DNA of 64,000 bases from Thermobacillus sp. ZCTH02-B1 (GCF_002159085.1 NZ_LZRU01000019.1:1-64000); one strand, 5' to 3'; positions 43,818-52,962 are shown, counted from the stretch's first letter. Translations and numbers: made by a program. Notes: generated from the sequence alone by a model not told the origin.

Positions 43818-43992
43818 TATTCATTTTTTGCTCGATTTTTATCTTAATTTGTCGTTGGATAGGGGGCGAAGTGTCTGTGGGAAAATGGTTATATGAAACA
43901 GCGAACAATGGAGGGGGCCGGCATTTCTCATTTTGAAGCAGCCCGCTTCATCAATCGGCGCGATCGCAGCGGTCGAAAACGGGGGCGTCCGT

Positions 43993-44496
43993 TCATGGCG
44001 CGTCGCCCGAACGAAAGTCCCTGATGACGCTCCACTCCCGGATCAATTGCTCCAGGCTTTTCGCGGCGTTGGCGGGTGAAGTGGAGGGCAGGCAGATCGC
44101 TTTTCGTCCGATTGTCGGCGCGATCAGCCTGTTGAACAGTTGTTCCGCCTTCCTGCCGTTGACGAAGATCTGTCGGATGTTCGCGGTGCTCAGGATCGGC
44201 GTCAGATCATTGGGAACGGCATCCCGGATCGTCTGGTCCGAACTGCCCTCGATTTCGCAGCTTGCGATGACGTCCCACAGGGCGATCCGGTTCCGCAGCA
44301 GGAATGCCTTTTTTTCTTCGAACGTCCGGGGAACGTCCTGTTCGAATACGGCCGCCACCACGCGCCAGAAGCGGTTTTGCGGATGGCCGTAAAAGAACTG
44401 CGCCTCCCTCGACTTCACCGACGGAAAGCTGCCGAGGATGAGAATCTCGCTGTGCTCGTCGTATATCGGCGGGATGGGGTGGAAGATGGCGGTCAA
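43993..44496 (-). CDS. DNA-deoxyinosine glycosylase (uracil-DNA-glycosylase superfamily)
   Basis: A 167-residue protein of the MUG-like uracil-DNA glycosylase superfamily, subfamily annotated as DNA-deoxyinosine glycosylase. 'SEILILGSFPSVKSREAQFF' carries the G-S-F/x-P motif I, 'YGHPQNRFWRVV' the DNA backbone loop and 'LPSTSPANA' the motif II loop. It removes deaminated purines from DNA. There is no operon partner. The intergenic region upstream (44497-44787) shows no gene or obvious promoter. Confidence 0.88.
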   Translation of the reverse strand: MTAIFHPIPPIYDEHSEILILGSFPSVKSREAQFFYGHPQNRFWRVVAAVFEQDVPRTFEEKKAFLLRNRIALWDVIASCEIEGSSDQTIRDAVPNDLTPILSTANIRQIFVNGRKAEQLFNRLIAPTIGRKAICLPSTSPANAAKSLEQLIREWSVIRDFRSGDAP

Positions 44497-44779
44497 TGGC
44501 GATCCCTCCGTGATTCATCATCGCTGCGCGTCGGACAGGACGTCGAAGAAAAACGGCGCCACCGTATCCCGGCTTTCGCCGGTGTCCATCGTTTCGTGGC
44601 CGATGCGCGTTCGGCAATGCCGGGCCGGTTCAGATCCAGGCTCCGAAACCCGGGGGCTATGCAATGTACAATTCGTCTCGCTGGCGGCAAATCCTTTGTC
44701 CGAACCCGGAATCCCGTTCCCTCCAGGGACTGTACCTGACGGGATTGCGAAGCGGCCTTGGAATATCCGGCGGTCACTG
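44497..44779. other. intergenic stretch without recognised gene
   Basis: Short open frames occur on the minus strand but none has a ribosome site or known family. Confidence 0.5.
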
Positions 44780-44787
44780 AAAAACGA

Positions 44788-44823
44788 GCCCCTTCCGGCG
44801 GAGCGGATTTCACCGGAAGGGGC
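44788..44823 (-). terminator. terminator of the cohesin-SLH gene
   Basis: GCCCCTTCCGG / CCGGAAGGGGC, 11 bp perfect, 14-base loop. On the minus strand it is followed by TCGTTTTT. Confidence 0.85.
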
Positions 44824-44831
44824 TTCTTCAT

Positions 44832-45863
44832 TCAGGATGCCGGAGCGATGCGATCCAATATCCTCAGGATCCGTACAACGGCTTCGGCGCGGGTCGCATG
44901 ATCGTCCGGATCGAATCGGTTGCCGCTCCTTCCCCTGACGATGCCCGCTTCCGTGGCTGCCGCAACGGCCGGGTAAGCCCATGCCGGAATTTGATCCGCG
45001 TTTTTGTAGGGCAGCGAAGGCCTCGTATCCATCCGGTCATCGTATCCCAATACGCGCATCAGCATGACCGTCATTTCGGCGTTGGTGATCCTTTGCAGCG
45101 GCCTGAACGTCCCGTCTTCGTATCCCATTACCAAACCGGCGGCAGCCGCTTGCGTGACAAAAGGTTTCGCGTATGCCGGAATGCTCTCGTGATCCCCGAA
45201 GATCCGGGCCTGGCCGGACGGAGCCGAGAGCGCGAGCGCTCTGGACAGCATCGTGGCGAATTCCGCGCGCGTGATCGCTTGGTCCGGGCCGAATCTTCCG
45301 TCCGGATACCCCTTGATCCAGCCCATTTCCGTCGCCCGCGCGATGCCTCCTTCGGCCCAGTGACCTTTCGTATCCGTGTAGTAAGCGGCATCGGATACAC
45401 GGATCGTCACGAATGCGCCGGGTTCGACCGTTGTGCTGCCCAACTCGCTGTCCACCAGCTTCGCGCGCGTCAATCGAACGGGGACGTCGCCAGGCCCGAT
45501 CGCCTTGAACCGCACGTCGGCAAGGCGAACGGGGCCGTTCTCGCCCTTCTGTCTGCCGATCTTGGTGTGCGCGAACATGATGTTCCCGTCCTCGACGATC
45601 GGAGGAACCGTGAAGCCGTCCCACGGAGTGGTTGCTTCGAGGAAAGTCAAGGCTTCCGGATCGTAGGACAGACGAAGCTCGTATCCGTAGACATCCCTTG
45701 CGTTGGGGCTTTCGATCGTGATCAGGATTTCTTCGCCGACGCGCGCTTGATCGACGGTGCTGCTGATGGAGAAGGAAGGCTTGTCTTCGGCGGATGCCCA
45801 TGCCGGCAACATGGCAAAGAACAAAAGCATCAACAGCAGAAGCAGCGCTGTTCGGTTCTTCAA
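44832..45863 (-). CDS. cell-surface cohesin protein with SLH anchor
   Basis: A 343-residue exported protein. Signal peptide about 1-25 ('LLLLLMLLFFAMLPAWASA'). Residues about 28-150 form a cohesin-like beta domain ('VGEEILITIESPNARDVYGY', 'LRLSYDPEALTFLEA', 'VRLADVRFKAIGPGDVPV'). About 155-340 are three SLH motifs ('WAEGGIARATEMGWIKGYPD', 'GRFGPDQAITRAEFATMLSR', 'NRFDPDDHATRAEAVVRIL') that bind secondary wall polymer. TTG 45863 lies 8 bases after AAGGAG and is the likely start; the ATG at 45872 is too close to that site. It could hold a dockerin-bearing partner on the wall; the next gene upstream encodes one. Confidence 0.88.
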   Translation of the reverse strand: MKNRTALLLLLMLLFFAMLPAWASAEDKPSFSISSTVDQARVGEEILITIESPNARDVYGYELRLSYDPEALTFLEATTPWDGFTVPPIVEDGNIMFAHTKIGRQKGENGPVRLADVRFKAIGPGDVPVRLTRAKLVDSELGSTTVEPGAFVTIRVSDAAYYTDTKGHWAEGGIARATEMGWIKGYPDGRFGPDQAITRAEFATMLSRALALSAPSGQARIFGDHESIPAYAKPFVTQAAAAGLVMGYEDGTFRPLQRITNAEMTVMLMRVLGYDDRMDTRPSLPYKNADQIPAWAYPAVAAATEAGIVRGRSGNRFDPDDHATRAEAVVRILRILDRIAPAS

Positions 45864-45924
45864 ACGAATCATCTCCTTGAGATGAGGCATCGGACGCGGC
45901 AATCGCCGCGCCGGAACAGACCCG

Positions 45925-45953
45925 GGGGGATCGACGAGCGCCGCCGATCCCCC
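45925..45953 (-). other. hairpin between cohesin/dockerin esterase and cohesin-SLH genes
   Basis: GGGGGATCG / CGATCCCCC, 9 bp, with no T-run. It may be an attenuator that lowers, but does not block, transcription into the SLH gene. Confidence 0.45.
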
Positions 45954-45972
45954 TCGGGCCGCATGGGAGCGA

Positions 45973-48783
45973 TCAGGGATTCAGGATAAGCCGTGCCAAC
46001 GCGACAAGGTCTTCGATGTCGATGACGCCGTCGTTGTTGATGTCGTAATGCTTGACCTGATCCCAATCCGGGCTTTCCGATGTCTTGCCGTAAGCCTTGG
46101 CCAACAGCGCCAGGTCGCCGACGCTTACCCGGTTGTCGTCGTTGAAATCTCCCGGTATGACCGGCTTGTAAATCTCGACCGCAATCGCGTCACCGTCGAT
46201 CTCCGTTTCCACGCCGTCGCCGTCGGCAATCACGACTTGCGCGATCCTGATCTCCGCTGCGCCGGCGGTATTCTTGGCCTTGAAGCGGAGCGTGAAGAGA
46301 TTCCGGTTCGGATCGTTCGCGCCGTCATTCAAATGAGCGGCCAGAATGCGGATCTTGCCTTCCTGGATGTCCGTGCCCACGATCGCGAACTGGTCGGCGT
46401 CCAGGGATGCCGGCTCTCCGGCCAGTTCCAGCTTGTCGGCGTCGTATTCAATCGTGATGTCTTGCGCGTACACGTCCTGTTGCAAGCCTTCAAGACCGTA
46501 CGTCACGTCGAACGTGTCGCCGAACTGTGCCCTGGCCGGACCCGACAAAACGGCAGCGGGGGCGGAAACGCTCTTTTTTCTGGACTGCGCGAACATCCAG
46601 TCGAAGATGTTCTTGTCCGCGAACGCCTCCTGGCTCGGGCCATACCGGTAGACCGTTTTCGATTGGCCCGGCAGGTTGCTGAACACCTGGGCCTCGGTTT
46701 CGTGCGGCGTCCAGTCAAAGCCGAAGTACGGGTAGTTGAAGGCCTGGTTCGTCTCCAGAATGTTCACGTTGGCATTTTCAAACAAATCGCTGGCGCCGGG
46801 GCCCGTGGAGAAATACTGCATCCAGGAATTGCCGGCTCCGTCATTCTGGTGGACATGGGCCCATATGGCGGTCTTGCCGAGTTTCGGATTCGCGACAAGC
46901 TGCTCCTCGGTCGGCAGGGTGCCGCCCGCAAGCGGAACGATCGCCGCGAGGAACTCGGGATAGCGGGTATAGAAACCGATCGTGTACATGCTGCCCATCG
47001 AGAATCCGGACATGTAAATCCGGTTCGGATCCACCATGCCCTCGGCGACCAGTCTCTCCACGTATGCGATCAGGGCTTCGTTGTTTTCCCGGCTGTTCAC
47101 ATGGTTCTGCGTGGCGATGATGTGCGCGTTGTACTTGCCGGGGTGCTGCAGTTGGAGCTTGGAAAGCACGGTCGCCCCGTTCGCGGTCTGGACAGGCGCG
47201 AAATGGTCACCCGCAGGGCCTCCGCGACCGCCGCCATGGTTGTAGATGAACAGCGGGAGAGGACCGAGCTCCCTCCAGGACTCGTCGATCGAGACCAGGA
47301 TGTCCATATTGCCCGGGCCGCCCGGATTCGTCTGATCCGGGACGAACTTGTCAAGCGCCGGATTGACCACCGCGGTTTGCACGAATCGCGGCGTGAGGGT
47401 CGTGCCGTCCGACAGCCGGATTTCCCGGTTCACGTTGATGCGGTAATTGAGAATCGCCGAGAACGCGTTTTGCAAACCGCCCGAAACCATTGCGCCGGAT
47501 GCGGGCCCGCTATCGTTCCAGAACTCGAATTCGATGATGATATAGCGTCCGCTTGCGGGCGTATCCGTCACGAGGTCATCGGATCCCGGCGCGGGCGTCA
47601 CGTAGCCGAGCGGCTTCGGTTCGTCGTTGACATAGACCCGGGTGATTTTGCGCGCGCCTTCAAAGATGACGGTCTCGCCGTCGAGTCTGGTGTTCCTTGC
47701 GGATACCGTGAACATGTCGGTGTTCAGATCGGACAGGTTGGCCGTCCTGCCTTCGCCAAGGTCGATGATGACCGCCGTCGTGACGTTGCCGACGGAGAAG
47801 ATGTCGTTATACACGATGAACGGCAAATCCACCGTATCGGCAACAGGCTTGAAGGTGACGTGGATGGTGATTCCGTCCGTGGTGACGTTCCGGATCGTAT
47901 AGGTGTTGCCGGAGACTTCCACTTCTTCGCCGTTGACCGTCACCTTGTCCACTTCATACCCGAACGCGGGGGTGAACGTGAAGGTCACGTCCTCGCCGGC
48001 TTTCACCCAGACATGGCCGGTCAGGGAAGTCGGGCTGATCGTGCCGTTCGGACCGGTTGTCGCGAGGATGTAATGCTCTTCGCCGACGTCCACGTTCGGT
48101 TCGTACAGCCGGATCGGCGGGGACTGCCGCATCAGCTCCAGCAGTTGGGCGGCGGTCGATGCGCTCGCGGCCGGACTCTTCGCGGTGAAGCCGTCTTCCG
48201 TGCTCGTCAGGACAAAGTTGAATTGGTTGTCTCCGGTCCAGAAGTACAGGGCCACCGTCCCTTCTTGTTCGTCCAGGACGTGCAGCATGACGCTCTGTTG
48301 GTTGCCGTTGACGGAGGCGTTCGTCGTGTTGAGCGGCGCATGCTGCGCGTTGTAGCTGGGCTCCCTTCTCAAGGGCTCCGTGCCTCCGCCCGGGCCGGGG
48401 GAGTCGTTGTACAGATGGTAGCCCGGACCTTCGCCGATCCCGTCGGATGCGGGAGCGGTGTTGGCGCCCAGACCGAACTGCCAGATCATGTCGGGCGTCA
48501 CCTTGGAAGTGATCAAACCGTTTCGGATCGTCACGGGTTTGGAGGCCATGCCGATCTGGGTGTCGCCGGTGACGTCGCCGGGGGTGTTGATGGTCGCCTG
48601 GGCGTTGACGAGTGCGCCATGCTCGGATACGATGAGATATTTTTTGCCAATCTTGATGTCGTCGGGATGGACCTGCCTCCACGTTTCGCCCGGCGCCGAT
48701 TTCACACTGCCCTGGGGAAAAGTGAAGCATGCGGCCAAAACGAAGCAAACCAGGAAGGCCGCCACGGATCTTTTGCCGCGCAT
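45973..48783 (-). CDS. secreted esterase with cohesin and dockerin domains
   Basis: A 936-residue exported protein. Signal peptide 1-30. The N-terminal region holds a lectin/DUF-like part. About 300-360 is a 'bacterial repeat' module ('GHVWVKAGEDVTFTFTPAFG'), then an Ig-like N-domain of esterases ('GRYIIIEFEFW') and an alpha/beta-hydrolase with 'PLFIYNHGGGRGG' and nucleophile Ser595 in 'YMSGFSMGSMYT'. Residues about 741-871 are cohesin-like ('FGDTFDVTYGLEGLQQDVYA'). Residues 878-936 are a type I dockerin with two calcium loops ('GDFNDDNRVSVGDLALLAKA', 'DINNDGVIDIEDLVALARLI'). Relatives are feruloyl/acetyl esterases. The ATG at 48783 follows AGGAGG by 11 bases. Confidence 0.87.
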   Translation of the reverse strand: MRGKRSVAAFLVCFVLAACFTFPQGSVKSAPGETWRQVHPDDIKIGKKYLIVSEHGALVNAQATINTPGDVTGDTQIGMASKPVTIRNGLITSKVTPDMIWQFGLGANTAPASDGIGEGPGYHLYNDSPGPGGGTEPLRREPSYNAQHAPLNTTNASVNGNQQSVMLHVLDEQEGTVALYFWTGDNQFNFVLTSTEDGFTAKSPAASASTAAQLLELMRQSPPIRLYEPNVDVGEEHYILATTGPNGTISPTSLTGHVWVKAGEDVTFTFTPAFGYEVDKVTVNGEEVEVSGNTYTIRNVTTDGITIHVTFKPVADTVDLPFIVYNDIFSVGNVTTAVIIDLGEGRTANLSDLNTDMFTVSARNTRLDGETVIFEGARKITRVYVNDEPKPLGYVTPAPGSDDLVTDTPASGRYIIIEFEFWNDSGPASGAMVSGGLQNAFSAILNYRINVNREIRLSDGTTLTPRFVQTAVVNPALDKFVPDQTNPGGPGNMDILVSIDESWRELGPLPLFIYNHGGGRGGPAGDHFAPVQTANGATVLSKLQLQHPGKYNAHIIATQNHVNSRENNEALIAYVERLVAEGMVDPNRIYMSGFSMGSMYTIGFYTRYPEFLAAIVPLAGGTLPTEEQLVANPKLGKTAIWAHVHQNDGAGNSWMQYFSTGPGASDLFENANVNILETNQAFNYPYFGFDWTPHETEAQVFSNLPGQSKTVYRYGPSQEAFADKNIFDWMFAQSRKKSVSAPAAVLSGPARAQFGDTFDVTYGLEGLQQDVYAQDITIEYDADKLELAGEPASLDADQFAIVGTDIQEGKIRILAAHLNDGANDPNRNLFTLRFKAKNTAGAAEIRIAQVVIADGDGVETEIDGDAIAVEIYKPVIPGDFNDDNRVSVGDLALLAKAYGKTSESPDWDQVKHYDINNDGVIDIEDLVALARLILNP

Positions 48784-48870
48784 GACCCAAAATCCCTCCT
48801 TCGAAATGAATGCGCTTACAAACATGCGTGCCATTGTTCCGCAGCTTCGCAGGCCTTTCTGCAACCATGG

Positions 48871-48951
48871 ATGTTTTACATTATCAAACCATGTTTGTCA
48901 TTCTTGGCAACAAAAAACAGATGGTTTTACAATGTCAAACCATGTTCATCA
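48871..48951. promoter_or_regulatory. two direct copies of an ATGGTTT-N9-AAACCAT element
   Basis: ATGGTTTTACAATGTCAAAC (from 48921) and the related ATG-TTTTACATTATCAAAC (from 48871) are both followed by CATGTT. They are 50 bases apart, about five helical turns, and each is an inverted repeat. They sit 90-170 bases before the esterase start and are probable operators. Confidence 0.6.
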
Positions 48952-49170
48952 CCTCTCGCACGCTCCATCGTTCGGGTAACTTGAAGCATAGCAGAAGAGG
49001 GGTGAAAAGGACGTCGAATCCTGCGCGTCCGGAATGACTATTTTTATCGTCTGAATGTCCTGAAAAAGCGCCTTTCCCCGGCCCGTCGGGCCGAATAAAA
49101 GCGCGATTTGCCGAAAAAACAAGGGAAAGGCCTGTACCCTGCGTGTTCTTCCGATGTGCGGTTCGCCATC

Positions 49171-49212
49171 AAAAACCCGGAAACCGAACCGGTAACGGTC
49201 CAATTTCCGGGT
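49171..49212 (-). terminator. terminator of the 533-residue esterase gene
   Basis: ACCCGGAAA / TTTCCGGGT with an inner ACCG/CGGT stem. On the minus strand it is followed by TTTTT. The remainder of the 48952-49170 gap shows no gene. Confidence 0.8.
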
Positions 49213-49282
49213 CAACCATGAACGGCTTTCGGGTCGAACGGGTTCTTACATCCCTCGGATATGACAGAAAGGCTTCGGAAAC

Positions 49283-50884
49283 TCAACGGCTCTGTTTGGC
49301 AATCCACTCGAAGATGGTCTCACCGTTTTCATCTTCGACAAGGTTATTGTAAATATAGTTCCAGGAATCGTGAGCGCCATAGTAATATTCTCCGTCGAAA
49401 ACGGGACCCTCGGGATACAGTTTCAGCCTGGCGTCCACCCCTGCCGCCTGCAGGTTGGCCAGCGAGGCGGGGAGGCCGGACGCGGCAAAATCGGATGCGT
49501 TGCCCACAAGATATACAGGGAAGCCCTTGCTCGCGATGATCTCCGCCTGTGCCGCATTGATGTTGCCCCCGGAGCAGAGGATCGCTGCGGCGAAGTTGAT
49601 CTGATTTTCGGTGGTGGACGTGATCAGCAGCGTGGTCATGACGGTGCCCATGGAAAGTCCGCCCACATAAATTCTGTCGGGATCCACATGATGTTCGGCC
49701 ACGACCTGATGAATGAGTGCTTCCATGTCGTTGAGTCGGTTTGCGTTCCATCCGTCGGTCGCGGATTGCGGTGCCAATACATAGGCGCCGTTGAGGGCCT
49801 CCTGGAACTCCCTGTCTGCGAAGGAAAGGGCTCTGTTGCCGATGAGATTGCCGCCCGGATTGTCGCCGAAATAGCGTTCTCCCGTGCCATGGAACCAGAT
49901 GAACAACGGTCTTTTGTTGTTCTCGCTGGCGTTCTCGGGAGTGTACAGCGCGTATTTGCCGCCACCGGGGGCATCCAGGATCTCGAATTTATCGAACAGG
50001 GGATCGTGCCTGGTCTCCCGCTGGACATAGGTGGCAGATGCAATTCCCGGAATTTCCTTTTCCTGCGTAATCTCTACCTCTGCGCTCGCATAGGCAATGT
50101 AGCTTCCCGCTCCCGTGTACCACGCCGCACGGGTAGCGGGAACGTCGTACCGGTTGGCGCCGCTGGCTCCGCTCGGCTCGGTTCTCGGCTTGTATTCAAT
50201 GTCGATTTTTACATAGTTGCCCTTGTCCACCCTGTTCCCATAGGCATCGGCGACATAGGCGTCGACAATATTCCATTTCGCCCATCCGTCTCCGAGCGCG
50301 TAGCCCGCTTTTTCGGGATCCCAGGCAAAATTCCCGAAATCCCCCTGAACGACGCCGTTATGTTCGGTGACTCTGGCTTTTGCGGAGAAGGTGTCCTTGT
50401 CCACGGCGTCGGCGGTCAACGTAACGCCCATATCGATCAGAGCGCCGGAGAAGTAATATCCGGGGTTGATCGCGGTTCTCAAAACGTCGAAGTATATCGG
50501 ACCGTCGTACAAGGCGGGAACGACGACCGTGGTGTGAAGCTTTTGTTTGTTGACCTTTGTCAAGGTAAACACGACCGTCTGTTCTTCGGTGGTCTGCCGG
50601 ATCTGGATGCCCAGCTTTCCTTCTCGCTGTTTGTTGTTCACGACCGTGTACGGCGTAACGATGACCTCTCCCTGGTTGCCGGTCCAGGTGACATCGGCTT
50701 TATTGTTGCCGTTGCCGTTCCATCTGACCGTGATGTCCCCGACATACCAGCCGTCTACCGCCTCAAAATTCCCTGCCTCAAATTCGTACACGTTATTGCT
50801 GACGGGAATATCCAGGGCCATGGCCTGTTGTGCCAAGCCAAGCGTCATGATCAACGCGATGACGACAGTCCAGAATTTCTTCAC
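49283..50884 (-). CDS. secreted PHB-depolymerase-like esterase
   Basis: A 533-residue exported protein. Signal peptide 1-23 ('ALIMTLGLAQQAMA'). Residues about 25-125 are a beta-sandwich of CBM-like type. An Ig-like esterase N-domain (about 125-270) follows, then an alpha/beta-hydrolase with 'RPLFIWFHGTGERYFGDNPG', nucleophile Ser411 in 'YVGGLSMGTVMTTL' and probable catalytic His in 'YGAHDSWNYIYN'. It shares architecture with the esterases at 45973 and 53071 but lacks SLH, cohesin and dockerin. The start is GTG 50884 after AGGGGG, overlapping the stop of the upstream 39-codon frame (GTGA), so it is translationally coupled. Confidence 0.88.
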   Translation of the reverse strand: MKKFWTVVIALIMTLGLAQQAMALDIPVSNNVYEFEAGNFEAVDGWYVGDITVRWNGNGNNKADVTWTGNQGEVIVTPYTVVNNKQREGKLGIQIRQTTEEQTVVFTLTKVNKQKLHTTVVVPALYDGPIYFDVLRTAINPGYYFSGALIDMGVTLTADAVDKDTFSAKARVTEHNGVVQGDFGNFAWDPEKAGYALGDGWAKWNIVDAYVADAYGNRVDKGNYVKIDIEYKPRTEPSGASGANRYDVPATRAAWYTGAGSYIAYASAEVEITQEKEIPGIASATYVQRETRHDPLFDKFEILDAPGGGKYALYTPENASENNKRPLFIWFHGTGERYFGDNPGGNLIGNRALSFADREFQEALNGAYVLAPQSATDGWNANRLNDMEALIHQVVAEHHVDPDRIYVGGLSMGTVMTTLLITSTTENQINFAAAILCSGGNINAAQAEIIASKGFPVYLVGNASDFAASGLPASLANLQAAGVDARLKLYPEGPVFDGEYYYGAHDSWNYIYNNLVEDENGETIFEWIAKQSR

Positions 50885-51000
50885 GATGATCCCCCTCCCA
50901 CCGCAAGGTTGGGATTTTTCATGTTCAGCTTAGCCGCGGATGCGAACCACAGAATTAACCATCCTTGATACCCGTCACAAACGAGGCATGCCCGCGTCAT
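50881..51000 (-). CDS. 39-residue leader ORF coupled to the esterase gene
   Basis: ATG 51000 has a strong site (GGGAGGTGG, 6 bases away). The peptide starts MTRACLVCDGYQGWLILW, has two Cys and an aromatic/hydrophobic centre, and ends NLAVGGGSS. The final Gly-Gly-Gly codons form the ribosome site of the esterase, and the two genes overlap as GTGA. No family is recognised. The layout fits a coupled leader that sets esterase expression, though a short decayed reading frame cannot be excluded. Confidence 0.5.
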   Translation of the reverse strand: MTRACLVCDGYQGWLILWFASAAKLNMKNPNLAVGGGSS

Positions 51001-51062
51001 GAACCACCTCCCTTCACAATGCATGGGGAACCGTATATTTGACATAACCGCATTCATGACAT

Positions 51063-51077
51063 TTGAAACGCTTTCAA
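51063..51077. promoter_or_regulatory. cre-like palindrome upstream of the leader ORF
   Basis: TTGAAACGCTTTCAA is an exact 6-3-6 inverted repeat resembling a cre site one base short. A possible minus-strand promoter lies just downstream. The rest of the gap to 51221 holds nothing recognised. Confidence 0.4.
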
Positions 51078-51221
51078 TCTTTCGCCTTAATAAAGCCTTC
51101 AAAAACAAACATGACGCGCAGGGGAAGCCCATCCTGGCGTCATGGTTTTGTTCCAGAAGGCTGAATGGCCGGCGTCAACATGGCCGCGCTCTCGTTTTTG
51201 GGCTGTACGGACACACGTCAG

Positions 51222-52730
51222 CTATTCGTTCCGAACCAGCAACAGGACCGATTCCACATGGCTCGTCTGCGGAAACATGTCCACCGGCTGCACCCATTCG
51301 ATCCGGAACCCCGAGTCAAGCAGAAAACGGCAGTCCTTTGCGAGCGTCGCCGGGTTGCACGAGACGTAGACGAAGCGGGGCGGCTTCACATCGGCGACCG
51401 CGCGCAACAGGGCGTCGTCGCAGCCGGTGCGCGGCGGATCGACGACGATGACGTCGGGGCGGAAGCCCGTTTTCAGCCAGCGGGGCAGCAGTTCCTCGGC
51501 GCGTCCGACGTAGAAGCGGGCGTTCGTCCGGCCGTTCAGCCGCGCGTTTCGCTCCGCATCGTCGACCGCCTCGCGGATCGTCTCGATGCCGCGGACTTCG
51601 CGCGCATGCGGCGCGAGCCACAGCGCGATCGTGCCGGTGCCGCAGTAGGCGTCCACGACCGTCTCTTGGCCGGTCAGGGCGGCCGCCTCCCGCACGAGAT
51701 CGTACAGCTTTACGGTCTGCTCCGGGTTGAGTTGGAAAAAGGCGCGCGGCGAGAGCCTGAAGGACAGTTCGCCCAGCTTCGTCTCCAGAGCGGGTTCGCC
51801 CCATAGGAGCCGGGTTTGCTCGCCGAAGACGAGCGGGGAGCTGCCGCGGTTGACGTTGACCGAGATCGAGGTGATCTGCGGAAGCTCGCGGCGGATCGAC
51901 GAGACGAGCCGGTCAAGTCCTGGGAACCGCCCGGCCGATGCGACGAGGACGAGCTGCAGCTTGCCCGACTCGGGAGCGACGCGCAGCACGACGGTGCGCA
52001 GCGCGCCTTCCGGGCCGCTGCCGACCGGCACGCGGGCCTCACCGATCAGTCGCCGGATCCGCCCGGCGGCTTCGGTCACGGCCGGGTGCTGCACCGCACA
52101 CCCGGCGATGTCGACGAGCCGGTGACTGCCCGGCTCGTAGAGTCCGAGGGCGAGCTTGCCATCCGGCGTGCGCCCGGCCTGAAGCTGCGCCTTGTTGCGG
52201 TAGCGCCAGGGCTCGTCCATGCCGATGATCGGGCGAAGCGGCAGCGGATCCCCCTCGAGGCCGGCGTAGCGCGCGAACGCTTCGCGGACGAGCTCCTCCT
52301 TCGCCTTGAGCTGCCCCGCGTAATCCATGTGCTGGAGCTGGCAGCCGCCGCAGCGTTCGTACACCGGGCAGGGCGGCTTCACCCGGTGCGGCGACCGCTT
52401 TTCGATTTCGACCAGGTCGGCCGTCAGCCGGTTCGGTTCCGTTCGCGCCACGGCCGCTTTCACGACTTCGCCGGGCAGGGCGCCGGGCACGAAGACGGCC
52501 TTGCGCTTGTAATAGCCGACGCCCTCGCCGTTGATGCCGATCCGCCGGATCGTCACGACGATCCGGTCGCCCGGCTTCAGCTCGTCTGCCGGGACATCCG
52601 CGACGCGCTCATCCCCTCTCTTTTTCGGGACGCGCCCATGTACGCGTTTCGCTTTCCCCTTGTCCGCGGTTCCGTCCGCTTTCGTACGGACGGATTCTTC
52701 TTCCGTGCCCTTCCGGTGTCGGTTCTTCAT
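51222..52730 (-). CDS. 23S rRNA (uracil-5-)-methyltransferase, RlmCD/RumA type
   Basis: A 502-residue SAM-dependent methyltransferase. After a basic N-terminal tail a TRAM domain ('LKPGDRIVVTIRRIGINGEG'), the [4Fe-4S] Cys set in 'CPVYERCGGCQLQHMDYAG', and the catalytic domain with 'VVDAYCGTGTIALWLAPHA', 'VVDPPRTGCDDALL' and the nucleophile Cys in 'VYVSCNPATLAKD'. It makes m5U in 23S rRNA; Firmicute RlmCD does two sites. The ATG at 52730 (GGAG upstream) is preferred over 52754, which has no ribosome site. It is not functionally related to the surrounding esterase island. Confidence 0.92.
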   Translation of the reverse strand: MKNRHRKGTEEESVRTKADGTADKGKAKRVHGRVPKKRGDERVADVPADELKPGDRIVVTIRRIGINGEGVGYYKRKAVFVPGALPGEVVKAAVARTEPNRLTADLVEIEKRSPHRVKPPCPVYERCGGCQLQHMDYAGQLKAKEELVREAFARYAGLEGDPLPLRPIIGMDEPWRYRNKAQLQAGRTPDGKLALGLYEPGSHRLVDIAGCAVQHPAVTEAAGRIRRLIGEARVPVGSGPEGALRTVVLRVAPESGKLQLVLVASAGRFPGLDRLVSSIRRELPQITSISVNVNRGSSPLVFGEQTRLLWGEPALETKLGELSFRLSPRAFFQLNPEQTVKLYDLVREAAALTGQETVVDAYCGTGTIALWLAPHAREVRGIETIREAVDDAERNARLNGRTNARFYVGRAEELLPRWLKTGFRPDVIVVDPPRTGCDDALLRAVADVKPPRFVYVSCNPATLAKDCRFLLDSGFRIEWVQPVDMFPQTSHVESVLLLVRNE

Positions 52731-52931
52731 GCCCCCGTACGCTCCGTTTCTCATGCTGGTTGCGTCCGTCGCACCCTCTTGTCCATCATAGCATGAACCG
52801 GACGCGCGCCGCCAATCCGCCCGGCGGAAACGCCCGTCCGCTCAACCGGCAGCAGGACAACCCCCGCAAGAGATGAGGAAATAAGTCCCATTTTGGCTGG
52901 CATCTGGTTTCAGTGGGTGATTTTCGGTTTA

Positions 52932-52962
52932 TATATTCACAATGAGTTTTTAAGCGTTTACA
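52932..52962 (+). promoter_or_regulatory. -10 and cre-like site before the SLH esterase gene
   Basis: TATATT at 52932-52937, with no good -35. TTTAAGCGTTTACA at 52949-52962 matches the cre pattern at 13 of 14 positions, just downstream of the probable start point, where CcpA would repress. The rest of 52755-53070 is non-coding. Confidence 0.5.

Noticed and set aside
43934..43950. TGAAGC-AGCCC-GCTTCA hairpin after the glycosylase gene
   Set aside because: On the minus strand no T-run follows; too short to call a terminator.
44497..44830. Minus-strand open frames ending near 44500
   Set aside because: No ribosome site, no recognisable domain, and overlap with the terminator of the next gene.
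46048..48984. A 978-codon open frame antisense to the cohesin/dockerin esterase
   Set aside because: Same shadow effect; the sense strand has a signal peptide, Ser motif, cohesin and dockerin.
49062..49137. GCCTTTCCC ... GGGAAAGGC inverted repeat
   Set aside because: Loop of more than 50 bases and no T-run beside the arms; the terminator at 49171 explains termination better.
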